64,000 nt of DNA, taken from assembly GCA_038528965.1 (NCBI GenBank), contig JBCBEC010000025.1:1-64000 (forward strand). The letters are read 5' to 3'. Position numbers and translations under genes: made by a program. Position 1 is the stretch's first letter; the number at the start of each line of letters is the position of its first letter. Shown here piece after piece: positions 53,142 to 61,790 of the stretch. The stretch is from Lewinella sp038528965 (GTDB lineage: Bacteria > Bacteroidota > Bacteroidia > Chitinophagales > Saprospiraceae). The notes under the pieces are model-generated. The model was given only the letters and a program-made list of their open reading frames with translations. It searched no databases and was not told where the DNA came from.

Positions 53142-54962
53142 ATGCCTAAGAAGCTCTTTAACTCTTCAGAGAATGGTCTCTTCTCTCCATTTATTGATGT
53201 CGTATTAAACGGACTAGCAATTTTCTTTATCATGCTTGTCCTTTATATGTATATAACCAAAGACCTCCAAAAGAAGTCGTTTTTAGCATTCGCTGCCGCT
53301 TCAAATCTGCCTAAGGCGGTAGTAGGAGAAGAGTATCGTTTTGACTTTAATTTCATAGTGACCGGTGGAGAAGGTGCCCGATCTTATGAATACATCAACC
53401 CGCCCTCTTGGGTACAAGCAGATTCAATCCGGCAGGGGGTCATTGATGGGTTTCCACCAGATTCGTTAATATTTCAAGAGGATACTATTAGAGTAAGGGT
53501 TAGCGATGCTCAAGGTAATTCTGTCGAGGAAGAATTCTCCATCGCTATTCGGCCTTCTTGTACATGGTCAACAATGCGCCCATTAGCGTTCCTTACAAAA
53601 GAAAAGGCATTAAAAAAGGGTAGAGTTGGAACTTATTATGAAACAACCATTAGTGCCACAGGAGGCTCTTACGATTATGCTTGGAGCTATGATAAACGTT
53701 TACCTTCAGGCCTAACGCTTGAAGATGGTAAAATTCGAGGTATCCCACTAACCCCCTTCAGTGATTCAATATCAATCTATCTTAGTAATGCTCGAGCAGG
53801 CTTTTCGCAAGGAGATGTTCATAATTACAATTCGGAAAACGTTATACAACAGTCTTTCTTTTTAGAGATTTACCCCCCGACACCTCAAATAACACTACAA
53901 CTACCAGAATACGGAAGAAAAAGAAGTAGATATGTGGGTTCGGTAGAGCTACAATCTGATTTACTAGAGCAAGAACGGCTAGTTTGGTCGATTTCAGACT
54001 TATATACAGGACTCGAAGTCTCTACTAGTGGCCTAATCCTTAGTGGAGTGCCGAACACACACGGTTTATTTGAGACAACGCTCTATTTTATAAATCAGGA
54101 AGGTGACTCAACGATATTAGAGCAAGCTACTATCAATATTTTAGACGATCGGCCTATTGCTAGTCTTGAGAGTGCAAGCTTGCTAGTGCCCCAAAATCAA
54201 GAATTTAGGTACCCAATATCATACGAAGGATTAATTGAGCCTGTGGAGTTTAATATTCTTAATGATACCTCCCAGAGCGTATTGATCATAAACAACGCTC
54301 TATATGCTTCTCTTAGTGATACAAGAGAGGAAACCACTATTTCGATAGAAGCAACTGACGCAACAAACAATAAGGCCCGAGGAAAGATAACGTTACAGCC
54401 TCTTGATTCAACAAAAGAAGAATCTCCAGATTATTTCTTTATCGCCTTAACGAGTATATTCTTTTGTTCCACAATCCTAATGAGCTACCTAGTTTACAGA
54501 CGCAGTAAGGAAAAAAAGAGGCTAATAAGCAAGATAAAATTACTGGAAACTTTCTTTGATAAGAGAGAAGAAAACCTTAGCAAAATTAACAACTTTGCCA
54601 GTCTAAGATTAAGCTCTATTACAAACAATGCCTCCATTCGAGAAAGTCTATCTACCACTACAGCTCAGATCCAAAATTCTGCGTACGCTATTCTGATAGA
54701 GGCATCTAAGATTCCCCCTGGATTAGAACAACAATTGCTATCCAGTGGCTACACCCTTATCAAACAAAAGTCAGATTCTCGATCTTCAACAATATTTCGC
54801 AGCCCTACAATTATGTATCAAAACAAAGAAGTTTTATCTAAGGCGCGCATCATCCAAAACGAATTAGAAAAGATTCTTAATCTCACTTTTGACCTGGTAG
54901 AAGATAGTAGTGCGACACCAAATTCGAATTTCATTCGTGTCCACCTTTCTGGTAATTCCTAA
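53142..54962 (+). CDS. ExbD/MotB (ZorB-like) subunit with periplasmic Ig-like domains and a second membrane helix
   Basis: A 606-residue protein. SPFIDVVLNGLAIFFIMLVL (15-34) is a near-canonical ExbD/MotB transmembrane helix, with Asp19 as the proton-carrying residue. The periplasmic part (~50-420) is a series of Ig/cadherin-like domains of the He_PIG type (GTYYETTISATGGSYDYAWS, LPSGLTLEDGKIRGIPL, GLEVSTSGLILSGVPNTHGLFETTLYFIN). A second helix lies at ~431-452, then a basic coiled coil and a ~100-residue alpha/beta tail. A usual MotB/ZorB would instead end in a peptidoglycan-binding OmpA domain. It overlaps the next, convergent gene by 32 bases. Confidence 0.72.
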   Translation: MPKKLFNSSENGLFSPFIDVVLNGLAIFFIMLVLYMYITKDLQKKSFLAFAAASNLPKAVVGEEYRFDFNFIVTGGEGARSYEYINPPSWVQADSIRQGVIDGFPPDSLIFQEDTIRVRVSDAQGNSVEEEFSIAIRPSCTWSTMRPLAFLTKEKALKKGRVGTYYETTISATGGSYDYAWSYDKRLPSGLTLEDGKIRGIPLTPFSDSISIYLSNARAGFSQGDVHNYNSENVIQQSFFLEIYPPTPQITLQLPEYGRKRSRYVGSVELQSDLLEQERLVWSISDLYTGLEVSTSGLILSGVPNTHGLFETTLYFINQEGDSTILEQATINILDDRPIASLESASLLVPQNQEFRYPISYEGLIEPVEFNILNDTSQSVLIINNALYASLSDTREETTISIEATDATNNKARGKITLQPLDSTKEESPDYFFIALTSIFFCSTILMSYLVYRRSKEKKRLISKIKLLETFFDKREENLSKINNFASLRLSSITNNASIRESLSTTTAQIQNSAYAILIEASKIPPGLEQQLLSSGYTLIKQKSDSRSSTIFRSPTIMYQNKEVLSKARIIQNELEKILNLTFDLVEDSSATPNSNFIRVHLSGNS

Positions 54963-55449
54963 GAGCAATTTCCATACTCCACCAATATATCTTCTTCGTA
55001 CGTAGGCTCCAACTGAGGTAATCAAATTGCCCCAGGTAAACCCATTCCCAAGCAAACATATTCCTGGACATGATAAGCGAGATTTTCTTACGGATACTTT
55101 TCACCTCCGCTTCCGGAATGCCATTGTGAATTAGGGCTTGCATAGTCGCCTGTTCTTGTTCCTTGGAAAACGCGGTGTCCAAATACGGCTCATTTATGGC
55201 CTCCCAGATATCGAATCGTTCGGAAATTTTGAGTTGGTTCCGGCGGGCAAAGGATGTCAATTCTTCCTTCGAGATTTGTGGTAGAAAGATCACCTCTTTG
55301 TGATCTACCACCACACTGAACGGCTGGGTCCGTAGATTAACTTCATTGATTTGATCAAGGGTGACTTCCTTAGACTGGTGTACCGAGCTATACTTGCAGA
55401 AGTAGCCTTTCGGAAATCGGATACGGTCTTCGAGAAGTTCAACTTCCAT
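54931..55449 (-). CDS. hypothetical protein convergent with the motor operon
   Basis: A 172-residue protein from the ATG at 55449 (an upstream TTG is unlikely). It starts with a beta-rich part (VELLEDRIRFPKGYFCKY, then VVVDHKEVIFLP) and continues with helices. It has no signal peptide and no recognised family. Its 3' end overlaps the ZorB-like gene by 32 bases, tail to tail. Confidence 0.55.
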   Translation of the reverse strand: MEVELLEDRIRFPKGYFCKYSSVHQSKEVTLDQINEVNLRTQPFSVVVDHKEVIFLPQISKEELTSFARRNQLKISERFDIWEAINEPYLDTAFSKEQEQATMQALIHNGIPEAEVKSIRKKISLIMSRNMFAWEWVYLGQFDYLSWSLRTKKIYWWSMEIALRNYQKGGHE

Positions 55450-55518
55450 GTTATCAGGGCCTTTCAACTAAGATTATTTGAAGCGGTAGATATTCTTTGA
55501 CATTACCCTAAAATACGC

Positions 55519-57000
55519 TTACTCATAAGAAATACCAATCCAAAGTGGATGGGTGAAGTCATCCCAGTTTACCTCAACCACCTGATAAGCCGCTGGTGGA
55601 TATGCTCCAACGAATCTGGTGGCGGCGTAGGTTAAGATCGACTTGGGGGTGGTACCATTATAGAATCTGATGCCACCTTCGGAATCCCACTCATAGCGCG
55701 CTTCTTCTGCTGTATCTCCCGCCTGACTTCGGACTGCTCGCGTATGGATCAAATCCGTGGCCAAAGTCTTAAGCTGGTGATTGACGCGCTCCCATCTGCT
55801 TAAAGCATCCCATTCGGCTTCCGGCCAATCTTGGCCTGGCGCATAAATATCCTTCCAGGATTCCTCAAACTTCACCTTCGGTCCAGTTCTGGCTTGGTCA
55901 AAAATTGTGAGGAATAAATCATAGGAAGGGGAATGATTCTTATACAATTCCAATTGTGCCAAGCACGCCAATAAGTAATCCTCTAATCTATCAACATTTG
56001 CCCCCTCAGCAAAGTCAATGGTATTGAGCTGTTCGTTGAAGGCTACTAGTGTTAGCTCTTTTTTTGCTCCCTTTTCCATGACGACAAATTCTATCCAGCA
56101 GCTTCTAGGCCCGGTATCTTCAATGGGTGCATAGTCAGGATTCATCTCAACATTCCCAAAACCTAGCGTAAGGAAGCCTTCTTGCGAAATGCCAAGAATC
56201 TTTAGCTCGTGCATGATTCCCTCTGCCTTGCGCTGACAAACTTGTTTATTGTAAGAATATTTACTTCCGGCTGCTGAAAACACCCCTATACCAATTTCCA
56301 TCTCCGGATAGCGCTCCAACACTGCCCTTAAAAAATCAAAGGTTACAGCGTTCTCGCCGTATTGCTCACACGGCCGGGTAGTACAGGGTCCATCAAAGGA
56401 AAAATCGAATCGTATGACTTTTCTTTGGCCGTTTTCCAGTTCTTTCTCAGGCCAACTCACCAGGCCGTTGTCCTGAGCAAATAATGATACCATCCTTCTG
56501 TACTGATGCAAACGTGCAAACTCCTCCTTAGTTAACTTTCGGCAGGTCAAATCCACCCTATTGGGGCTTACTATCATGCTCATCAGATCGCTGAGGGGAT
56601 ATTCGCCTCCTATGCACCCCTGTAGAAAAAATACGGGCTGTTGATCATTAGCGTACTCAAGGATAATTTCATCCAATTTTTGATAATCCCTTTTGGCCAA
56701 GGCCCAGAAGGCATACCCACGAACAGCTGGCGAACGGTGCAGCATCAGCGCTACTAGTTCATCAGTGGTCGCTACTTTGGTAAACTGTAGGAAGTTCTTA
56801 TAAACCTTCGATCGTTTTCCCTCGATACCAGTAGCACTAGTATGAATTTCCCCAGCGCGCTCAATTTTCCTGGCGATCCCTACGGTCTTATTGCTGACGT
56901 GACCAAAATTGATCCGCTGAGGACTGCATCCACTTAATATGGTAGCAAGTAGGAGCAGGAGAAAGAGCTTATTTCCTAATTCCAAAGACGGTTTCTTCAT
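55519..57000 (-). CDS. lipoprotein with HEAT-like part and OmpA-like domain
   Basis: About 493 residues from the ATG at 57000, which gives an SpII signal peptide with lipobox LSGC (Cys ~25). Residues ~80-145 hold HEAT-like helices (VALMLHRSPAVRGYAFWALAKRDYQKLDEII). Residues ~195-295 follow the OmpA-like pattern (VTFDFLRAVLERYPEMEIGIGVFS, YNKQVCQRKAEGIMHELKILGI, LGFGNVEMNP), though the usual D and R peptidoglycan contacts are altered. The rest is unassigned. It lies after the motor operon on the opposite strand and may be an outer-membrane or cell-wall partner; this is speculative. Confidence 0.65.
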   Translation of the reverse strand: MKKPSLELGNKLFLLLLLATILSGCSPQRINFGHVSNKTVGIARKIERAGEIHTSATGIEGKRSKVYKNFLQFTKVATTDELVALMLHRSPAVRGYAFWALAKRDYQKLDEIILEYANDQQPVFFLQGCIGGEYPLSDLMSMIVSPNRVDLTCRKLTKEEFARLHQYRRMVSLFAQDNGLVSWPEKELENGQRKVIRFDFSFDGPCTTRPCEQYGENAVTFDFLRAVLERYPEMEIGIGVFSAAGSKYSYNKQVCQRKAEGIMHELKILGISQEGFLTLGFGNVEMNPDYAPIEDTGPRSCWIEFVVMEKGAKKELTLVAFNEQLNTIDFAEGANVDRLEDYLLACLAQLELYKNHSPSYDLFLTIFDQARTGPKVKFEESWKDIYAPGQDWPEAEWDALSRWERVNHQLKTLATDLIHTRAVRSQAGDTAEEARYEWDSEGGIRFYNGTTPKSILTYAATRFVGAYPPAAYQVVEVNWDDFTHPLWIGISYE

Positions 57001-57116
57001 AAGCGCCAATTTTCGGCCATCGCTCCTATTCAGTTTGTGAAGTACGCCCTTCAAAATAAACCTAAACCCGGGTAATTGTCAAGTGCTAATACCAACTTGA
57101 AGAGCGGAGAAGGCAC

Positions 57117-57156
57117 AAAAAAATCGTCCCGATCAGCACAAGCCAATCGGGACGAT
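57117..57156 (-). terminator. rho-independent terminator of atpDC
   Basis: On the minus strand a perfect 11-base stem (ATCGTCCCGAT / ATCGGGACGAT) with a 12-base loop is followed by a U run. It lies about 30 bases after the atpC stop. A second small hairpin (TCCACC/GGTGGA) sits just before it. Confidence 0.9.
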
Positions 57157-57186
57157 CAGAATTCATCCACCTCGTGGGTGGAAAAC

Positions 57187-57495
57187 CTATAGTTGAGTCA
57201 CACCCTGTACGAGCAGGGAAATTTCGTTATTCAGTACTTCAATAAAACCTGCTTCGATTTCGAAGACCAGCTTATTGCCAGCGGTATTACCTTCCTTACG
57301 CGCTGCAGAAGCAGCGTCGTAGTAAGAATAGCCACCGTCTCCGGTCTCAATGGTCACTTTACCTTCTTCGAGGGCCGATACAATCGGGGCGTGATTCTTG
57401 AGTACTTGGAATTCACCACTTACACCAGGAACCTTCACAGAAGTGATAGCGCCTTGAAATATTTCCCGATCTGGTGTTAATACAGCAATATTCAT
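57187..57495 (-). CDS. atpC: F1Fo ATP synthase subunit epsilon
   Basis: A 102-residue protein: MNIAVLTPDREIFQGAITSVKVPGVSGEFQVLKNHAPIVSALEEGKVTI is the epsilon/AtpC N-terminal beta barrel. As usual for Bacteroidota, the C-terminal helical hairpin found in E. coli epsilon is missing. It follows atpD with a 14-base gap. Bacteroidota keep atpD-atpC apart from the rest of the atp genes, as here. Confidence 0.95.
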   Translation of the reverse strand: MNIAVLTPDREIFQGAITSVKVPGVSGEFQVLKNHAPIVSALEEGKVTIETGDGGYSYYDAASAARKEGNTAGNKLVFEIEAGFIEVLNNEISLLVQGVTQL

Positions 57496-57509
57496 AATGT
57501 AGTACTTAT

Positions 57510-59024
57510 TTAGCCAGCAACTTCCTCCAACAACTTCTTACCTGCTTCGATCGCATCTTCGATGCTACCTTTCAGGTTGAATGCTGCTTCAGGATACTGA
57601 TCTACTTCACCGTCCATGATCATGTTGAAGCCTTTGATGGTTTCTTCGATAGATACCATCACACCAGGAGTACCGGTGAACTGCTCCGCTACGTGGAAAG
57701 GCTGTGACAAGAAACGCTGTACACGACGAGCGCGGGTTACAACCAGCTTATCTTCGTCAGACAATTCTTCCATACCAAGGATAGCAATGATATCCTGCAA
57801 TTCGTTGTAGCGCTGCAAGATGTTCATCACACGCTGGGCACAATTGTAGTGCTCTTCACCCAAGATCGCTGGGTCAAGGATACGACTAGAAGAGTCTAGT
57901 GGATCCACTGCTGGGTAGATACCCAAAGAAGCAATCTTACGACTTAGTACTGTAGTTGCGTCCAAGTGAGCAAAGGTTGTCGCTGGAGCAGGGTCAGTCA
58001 AGTCATCCGCAGGTACGTATACCGCCTGTACCGAGGTAATAGAACCACGCTTGGTAGAGGTAATACGCTCTTGCATCACACCCATCTCAGTAGCCAAAGT
58101 TGGCTGGTAACCTACCGCTGAAGGCATACGACCAAGCAGGGCAGATACCTCAGAACCGGCCTGAGTGAAACGGAAGATGTTATCGATAAAGAACAGGATA
58201 TCACGACCGCCAGTTGGGTCACTCATATCACCGTCACGGTAGTATTCTGCAATGGTCAGACCAGATAGAGCTACACGTGCACGTGCACCAGGAGGCTCAT
58301 TCATCTGACCGAACACGAAGGTAGCTTTAGAAGACTCCAAGTCGGTCTTGCTAACCTTGCTCAAATCCCAACCACCGGCTTCCATGCTGTGCAGGAAGTC
58401 TTCACCGTAGTTGATAATGCCAGCTTCCAACATCTCGCGCATTAGGTCATTACCTTCACGCGTACGCTCACCTACACCGGCAAATACAGAGATACCATCG
58501 TATCCCTTGGCAATATTGTTGATCAGTTCCTGAATGAGTACAGTTTTACCTACACCAGCACCACCGAACAAACCAATCTTACCACCTTTGGTATAAGGGG
58601 CAATCAGGTCAATTACTTTGATACCAGTAAACAGTACTTCTTTCTCTGTTGACAGCTCCTCGTAAGCTGGTGGCTTACGGTGAATTGGAGCAGACTCCTC
58701 TTTGGATACCTCGCCGATACCGTCAATAGCCTCACCTACTACGTTAAAGAGGCGGCCTTTAATCGCATTACCAATCGGCATTGCAATCGCCTTACCAGTA
58801 TCTACTACCTCGGCACCACGAGTAAGACCGTCAGTAGCGTCCATCGCGATGGTACGTACGCTGTCTTCACCCAAGTGCTTCTGTACTTCGAGGGTCAATG
58901 TTTCGCCGCTAGGGCGCTTGATTTCTAATGCATTCAGAATTTCGGGAAGCTTGGATCCTTCGCCGGAGAAACTCACGTCTACAACCGGACCAATCACCTG
59001 CTTTACTTGACCGATATTTGCCAT
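57510..59024 (-). CDS. atpD: F1Fo ATP synthase subunit beta
   Basis: 504 residues from ATG 59022-59024 (an upstream TTG adds only two residues). It has the Walker A GGAGVGKTVLIQEL, the catalytic-Glu segment GERTREGNDL, the Walker B ILFFIDNIFRFTQAGSEVS, the family signature PAVDPLDSSSR and the DELSEED-like loop MEELSDEDK. This is the catalytic subunit of the F1 head, making ATP at the inner face of the membrane. Confidence 0.98.
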   Translation of the reverse strand: MANIGQVKQVIGPVVDVSFSGEGSKLPEILNALEIKRPSGETLTLEVQKHLGEDSVRTIAMDATDGLTRGAEVVDTGKAIAMPIGNAIKGRLFNVVGEAIDGIGEVSKEESAPIHRKPPAYEELSTEKEVLFTGIKVIDLIAPYTKGGKIGLFGGAGVGKTVLIQELINNIAKGYDGISVFAGVGERTREGNDLMREMLEAGIINYGEDFLHSMEAGGWDLSKVSKTDLESSKATFVFGQMNEPPGARARVALSGLTIAEYYRDGDMSDPTGGRDILFFIDNIFRFTQAGSEVSALLGRMPSAVGYQPTLATEMGVMQERITSTKRGSITSVQAVYVPADDLTDPAPATTFAHLDATTVLSRKIASLGIYPAVDPLDSSSRILDPAILGEEHYNCAQRVMNILQRYNELQDIIAILGMEELSDEDKLVVTRARRVQRFLSQPFHVAEQFTGTPGVMVSIEETIKGFNMIMDGEVDQYPEAAFNLKGSIEDAIEAGKKLLEEVAG

Positions 59025-59074
59025 AATCAATCGTTCTGTGGAAATGTCAACAATAGGTTCTTGTAAATCGGCAG

Positions 59075-59105
59075 CAAAAATAGGCTTTTGTGTTGATAAT
59101 CAAAA
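59075..59105 (-). promoter_or_regulatory. predicted promoter of atpDC
   Basis: On the minus strand a TTTG (-33 type) is followed after about 18 bases by TATTTTTG, a full match to the Bacteroidota -7 element TAnnTTTG. Transcription would start about 45 bases before atpD. Confidence 0.55.
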
Positions 59106-59275
59106 GGCAAGCTCAACTTTCTTAGTGTAGTTGACACCCAAAATGAGGGGATTATTTGACTGTATCAAAAGGAAAAATAGGGCCGCTTTCGAGCCGTGGT
59201 AAAATATTGTCGGCACAATTCAAACTTGGGCAAACTTTATTCGCCCCTATTGCCTCTAAAAGCTATTTAAAACGG

Positions 59276-59308
59276 TTGCCAAACTCCGGTCATTTTCTCC
59301 TAATTTTG
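59276..59308 (+). promoter_or_regulatory. predicted promoter of the DUF5691 gene
   Basis: TTG at 59276-59278 and TAATTTTG at 59301-59308 (22-base spacer) match the Bacteroidota -33/-7 pattern. The expected start of the RNA is nearly at the GTG at 59314, which would make the message almost leaderless, or else the true start codon lies downstream. Confidence 0.4.
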
Positions 59309-59313
59309 GGCTT

Positions 59314-60855
59314 GTGAAAAAGGGTAAATCAGCAAGTCCGCAACTTTGGCAGTCACTCCTGCGCAATGTCCTACTAGGCACTGATCAGGTTTCTACGCCT
59401 AATGATTGGCCCCAAACGCTTGATACCTATCGCATAAATGCGGAGGATACTCCTTCTCAGCTACTAGAACTTGCGGGGAAGACTCACTTGTTAGCAAAGG
59501 GTGCAGCAAGTCTGCCGCAGTGGACAGAAGCCATACCCGCACCGCCACCAGCCACCGAAGGAAAAGCTTGCTCCTGGCGTTCTGTACAGCATTTACAGTT
59601 GATCCTTAATGGGCATCACGAGCGGGCCCTACCGGAATTCATCCGCCTGCTTGGGCAGCACAAAAAGCGCTTGCCCGCTGAAAGTATCCCAGCCTTGCTC
59701 GATCAGTGTACCGAGACGCCAGCACTTTGGAGTTTGCTCCAACCCCTATTGGGTAAAACAGAGTATTGGCTGATTCGGCAGCATCCACATTGGTCAAGGC
59801 TGCTCCCTCAGCTTAGTGCCTTGGATGACTGGCCTACCGGAATAGGTAAAGAGCAGTACGAACTACTTGCCGCCTACCGCCAAGCTGATCCCGAAGCTGC
59901 GCGTGATAGCCTGAGCGACCACTGGCTCAATCTTGATCATCGGGCCCAAGCAAGGGTCCTGCCAGCACTAGCGGTAAACCTTAGTCCAGCGGATGAAACT
60001 TTTCTACAACATTGCCTAAGCTCTAAGCGCAAAGAAGTGCGAGTAGCCGCAGGTGATCTGCTTACTCGCCTGCCAGAGAGTGCCTTGGTAGAACAACTAT
60101 TTCTGCTCGCATCTGAGGTACTACAGTTTCAAGGCAAGCAGCTCAAGCTAAAATTACCGGAGCATATTCCGGGGGTTAGCAAAGAATACGGTATCTATCC
60201 TACCGGTAGCAAAATGCCGGGTGGGCTAAAGGTCAATTGGTTACAACAGGTGCTTAGCCGTATCCCAATATCTAGGTGGACTGGTCAGTGGAAGATATCT
60301 GCCTTTGAGCTGGTGCAGTTAATGACCCAAACGGAACGTTCACTCCCCTTGCTCCAAGCGCTCAACGAAAGCCTGATGCGCTTCCCTGAGGAAGAAGGTC
60401 AGCAAGCCTTGATCCGCTGGTGGTTACTCGGTGGGCAAGAAGTACTGTGGAACAATAAGAAAGCTAAAGCACTGCTACCGCAAACGACGGCTGATTTTTT
60501 CAACCAGAGCCTCACTAAATGGCTAGAACAGTTTGGGCCTCTGGTTCCAGCGGACACCCTACCCGCATATTGGCTAAGCACTAGTACTCACCCCTGGACT
60601 ACCCAACTGAGTAAAATTGTGGTACTGGGCTTTCAGGACGTTATCCAAGGTCGACGCACCGCCGACTGGCACTTATGGCATTATCGCCAAATATTTGAAG
60701 CTGCTGCTTACGGTAGTGATCCTGCGCTTTTAGAGCAATTTCGTTCTGGCTGGTCATTTCGCAATAACAGCTTCGGGCGCTGGCACGCAGATTTGGAAAA
60801 GATGTTGCAGACCCTGCACTTTAGAAAGGAGATGCGGGCGGCTTTGGCCAGCTGA
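59314..60855 (+). CDS. DUF5691-family helical-repeat protein
   Basis: A 513-residue cytoplasmic protein from a GTG start (alternative starts lie inside). The opening LWQSLLRNVLLGTDQ, the LDHRAQARVLPALAVNLSPADETFLQHCL stretch and KEVRVAAGDLLTRLPES match DUF5691, a HEAT-like family usually encoded beside SWIM zinc-finger and MoxR/vWA genes. Those partners are not in this window. Function unknown. Confidence 0.8.
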   Translation: MKKGKSASPQLWQSLLRNVLLGTDQVSTPNDWPQTLDTYRINAEDTPSQLLELAGKTHLLAKGAASLPQWTEAIPAPPPATEGKACSWRSVQHLQLILNGHHERALPEFIRLLGQHKKRLPAESIPALLDQCTETPALWSLLQPLLGKTEYWLIRQHPHWSRLLPQLSALDDWPTGIGKEQYELLAAYRQADPEAARDSLSDHWLNLDHRAQARVLPALAVNLSPADETFLQHCLSSKRKEVRVAAGDLLTRLPESALVEQLFLLASEVLQFQGKQLKLKLPEHIPGVSKEYGIYPTGSKMPGGLKVNWLQQVLSRIPISRWTGQWKISAFELVQLMTQTERSLPLLQALNESLMRFPEEEGQQALIRWWLLGGQEVLWNNKKAKALLPQTTADFFNQSLTKWLEQFGPLVPADTLPAYWLSTSTHPWTTQLSKIVVLGFQDVIQGRRTADWHLWHYRQIFEAAAYGSDPALLEQFRSGWSFRNNSFGRWHADLEKMLQTLHFRKEMRAALAS

Positions 60856-60862
60856 TTGGGTT

Positions 60863-61612
60863 TCACTCATAAAAGTTCAAACGCGCCAAAACCTCCTCCT
60901 TCTGTCCTCGACTGATTGGAACCTTATTGTCATTGATCACCACAAAGTTTCCACCAATCTCGGTGACCCGCTCCAGGTTGATAACAAAAGAACGGTGCGT
61001 TTGCACAAAATGATCTTGCGGTAGCACTTCCAGAAAGTCCTTTAGGGTAGATCGTATAATGTGACGGCCATTGTCTAGTTGTAGCTCCAGATAGTTCTTG
61101 AAGGCTTCTACATAACAAATATCGCGCAATGGAATCTTGCGGTACGTCAAGTCATCCTTGACGAAAATACTATCATTAATGAGGAGTTCTTTTTTCACAC
61201 TTGCCTGACCATCAGTAAGTTGAAGCTGCTCCTGGTGTTTCGAATGCTTCAGTAGCGCCATTTCAATGGCGGTGTACAGATCAGCAGGAGTAAAGGGCTT
61301 GACTAGATAGCTTGAGGGTTGGGTCTCCGCCGCCTCGGCTATCGTAGTACGGTCACTAAAGGCCGACAAAAAGATGAAGGGAATTTTATAGCGCTTACGA
61401 ATCTGCTCCGCCAGCCAGATGCCCGATTCGCTTCCTTTGAGGTGAATGTCCAAAATGGCAATATCCGTATCTCCTCGTTCCAATATCGTCAGCGCTTCCT
61501 GCGCCTTCATCGCGTCGCCAGATATTTCGTACCCGAGCTCCTCCAATTCCTCTCGGAGTGTATCCAAAGTGATGAATTCGTCCTCGACAATAAGTACCCT
61601 AACTTTTTTCAT
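60863..61612 (-). CDS. LytTR-type response regulator
   Basis: A 249-residue protein. The receiver domain (~3-120) has VLIVEDEFI and the phosphoacceptor Asp55 in AILDIHL. The LytTR DNA-binding domain (~145-249) has YRKIPLRDICYVEAFKNYLELQL, DHFVQTHRSFVINLERV and VPISRGQKEEVL. It is encoded after the TPR histidine kinase in the same direction (179-base gap), so the two form a likely pair. Confidence 0.92.
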   Translation of the reverse strand: MKKVRVLIVEDEFITLDTLREELEELGYEISGDAMKAQEALTILERGDTDIAILDIHLKGSESGIWLAEQIRKRYKIPFIFLSAFSDRTTIAEAAETQPSSYLVKPFTPADLYTAIEMALLKHSKHQEQLQLTDGQASVKKELLINDSIFVKDDLTYRKIPLRDICYVEAFKNYLELQLDNGRHIIRSTLKDFLEVLPQDHFVQTHRSFVINLERVTEIGGNFVVINDNKVPISRGQKEEVLARLNFYE

Positions 61613-61790
61613 AATGCCAGATCACAATTTCCTGAGTAAGTGCTCGGTCAATACAGAAACTTAGCTTTGATCAAGCCTTTGACATATCTTGATCTTTTGC
61701 TTGTTAAATGGGGTAAAACATTCGGGCCTCTAGTTAAGCACCGATCATGTAGTAGGGTTCTTTTTTAGACAGCTGGTGTATTTCTACAGA

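Noticed and set aside
50904..54962. Calling the motor genes a standard Zorya system
   Set aside because: No ZorC, ZorD helicase or ZorE nuclease is present, and the ZorB-like protein lacks the OmpA peptidoglycan domain. Only the channel core is shared.
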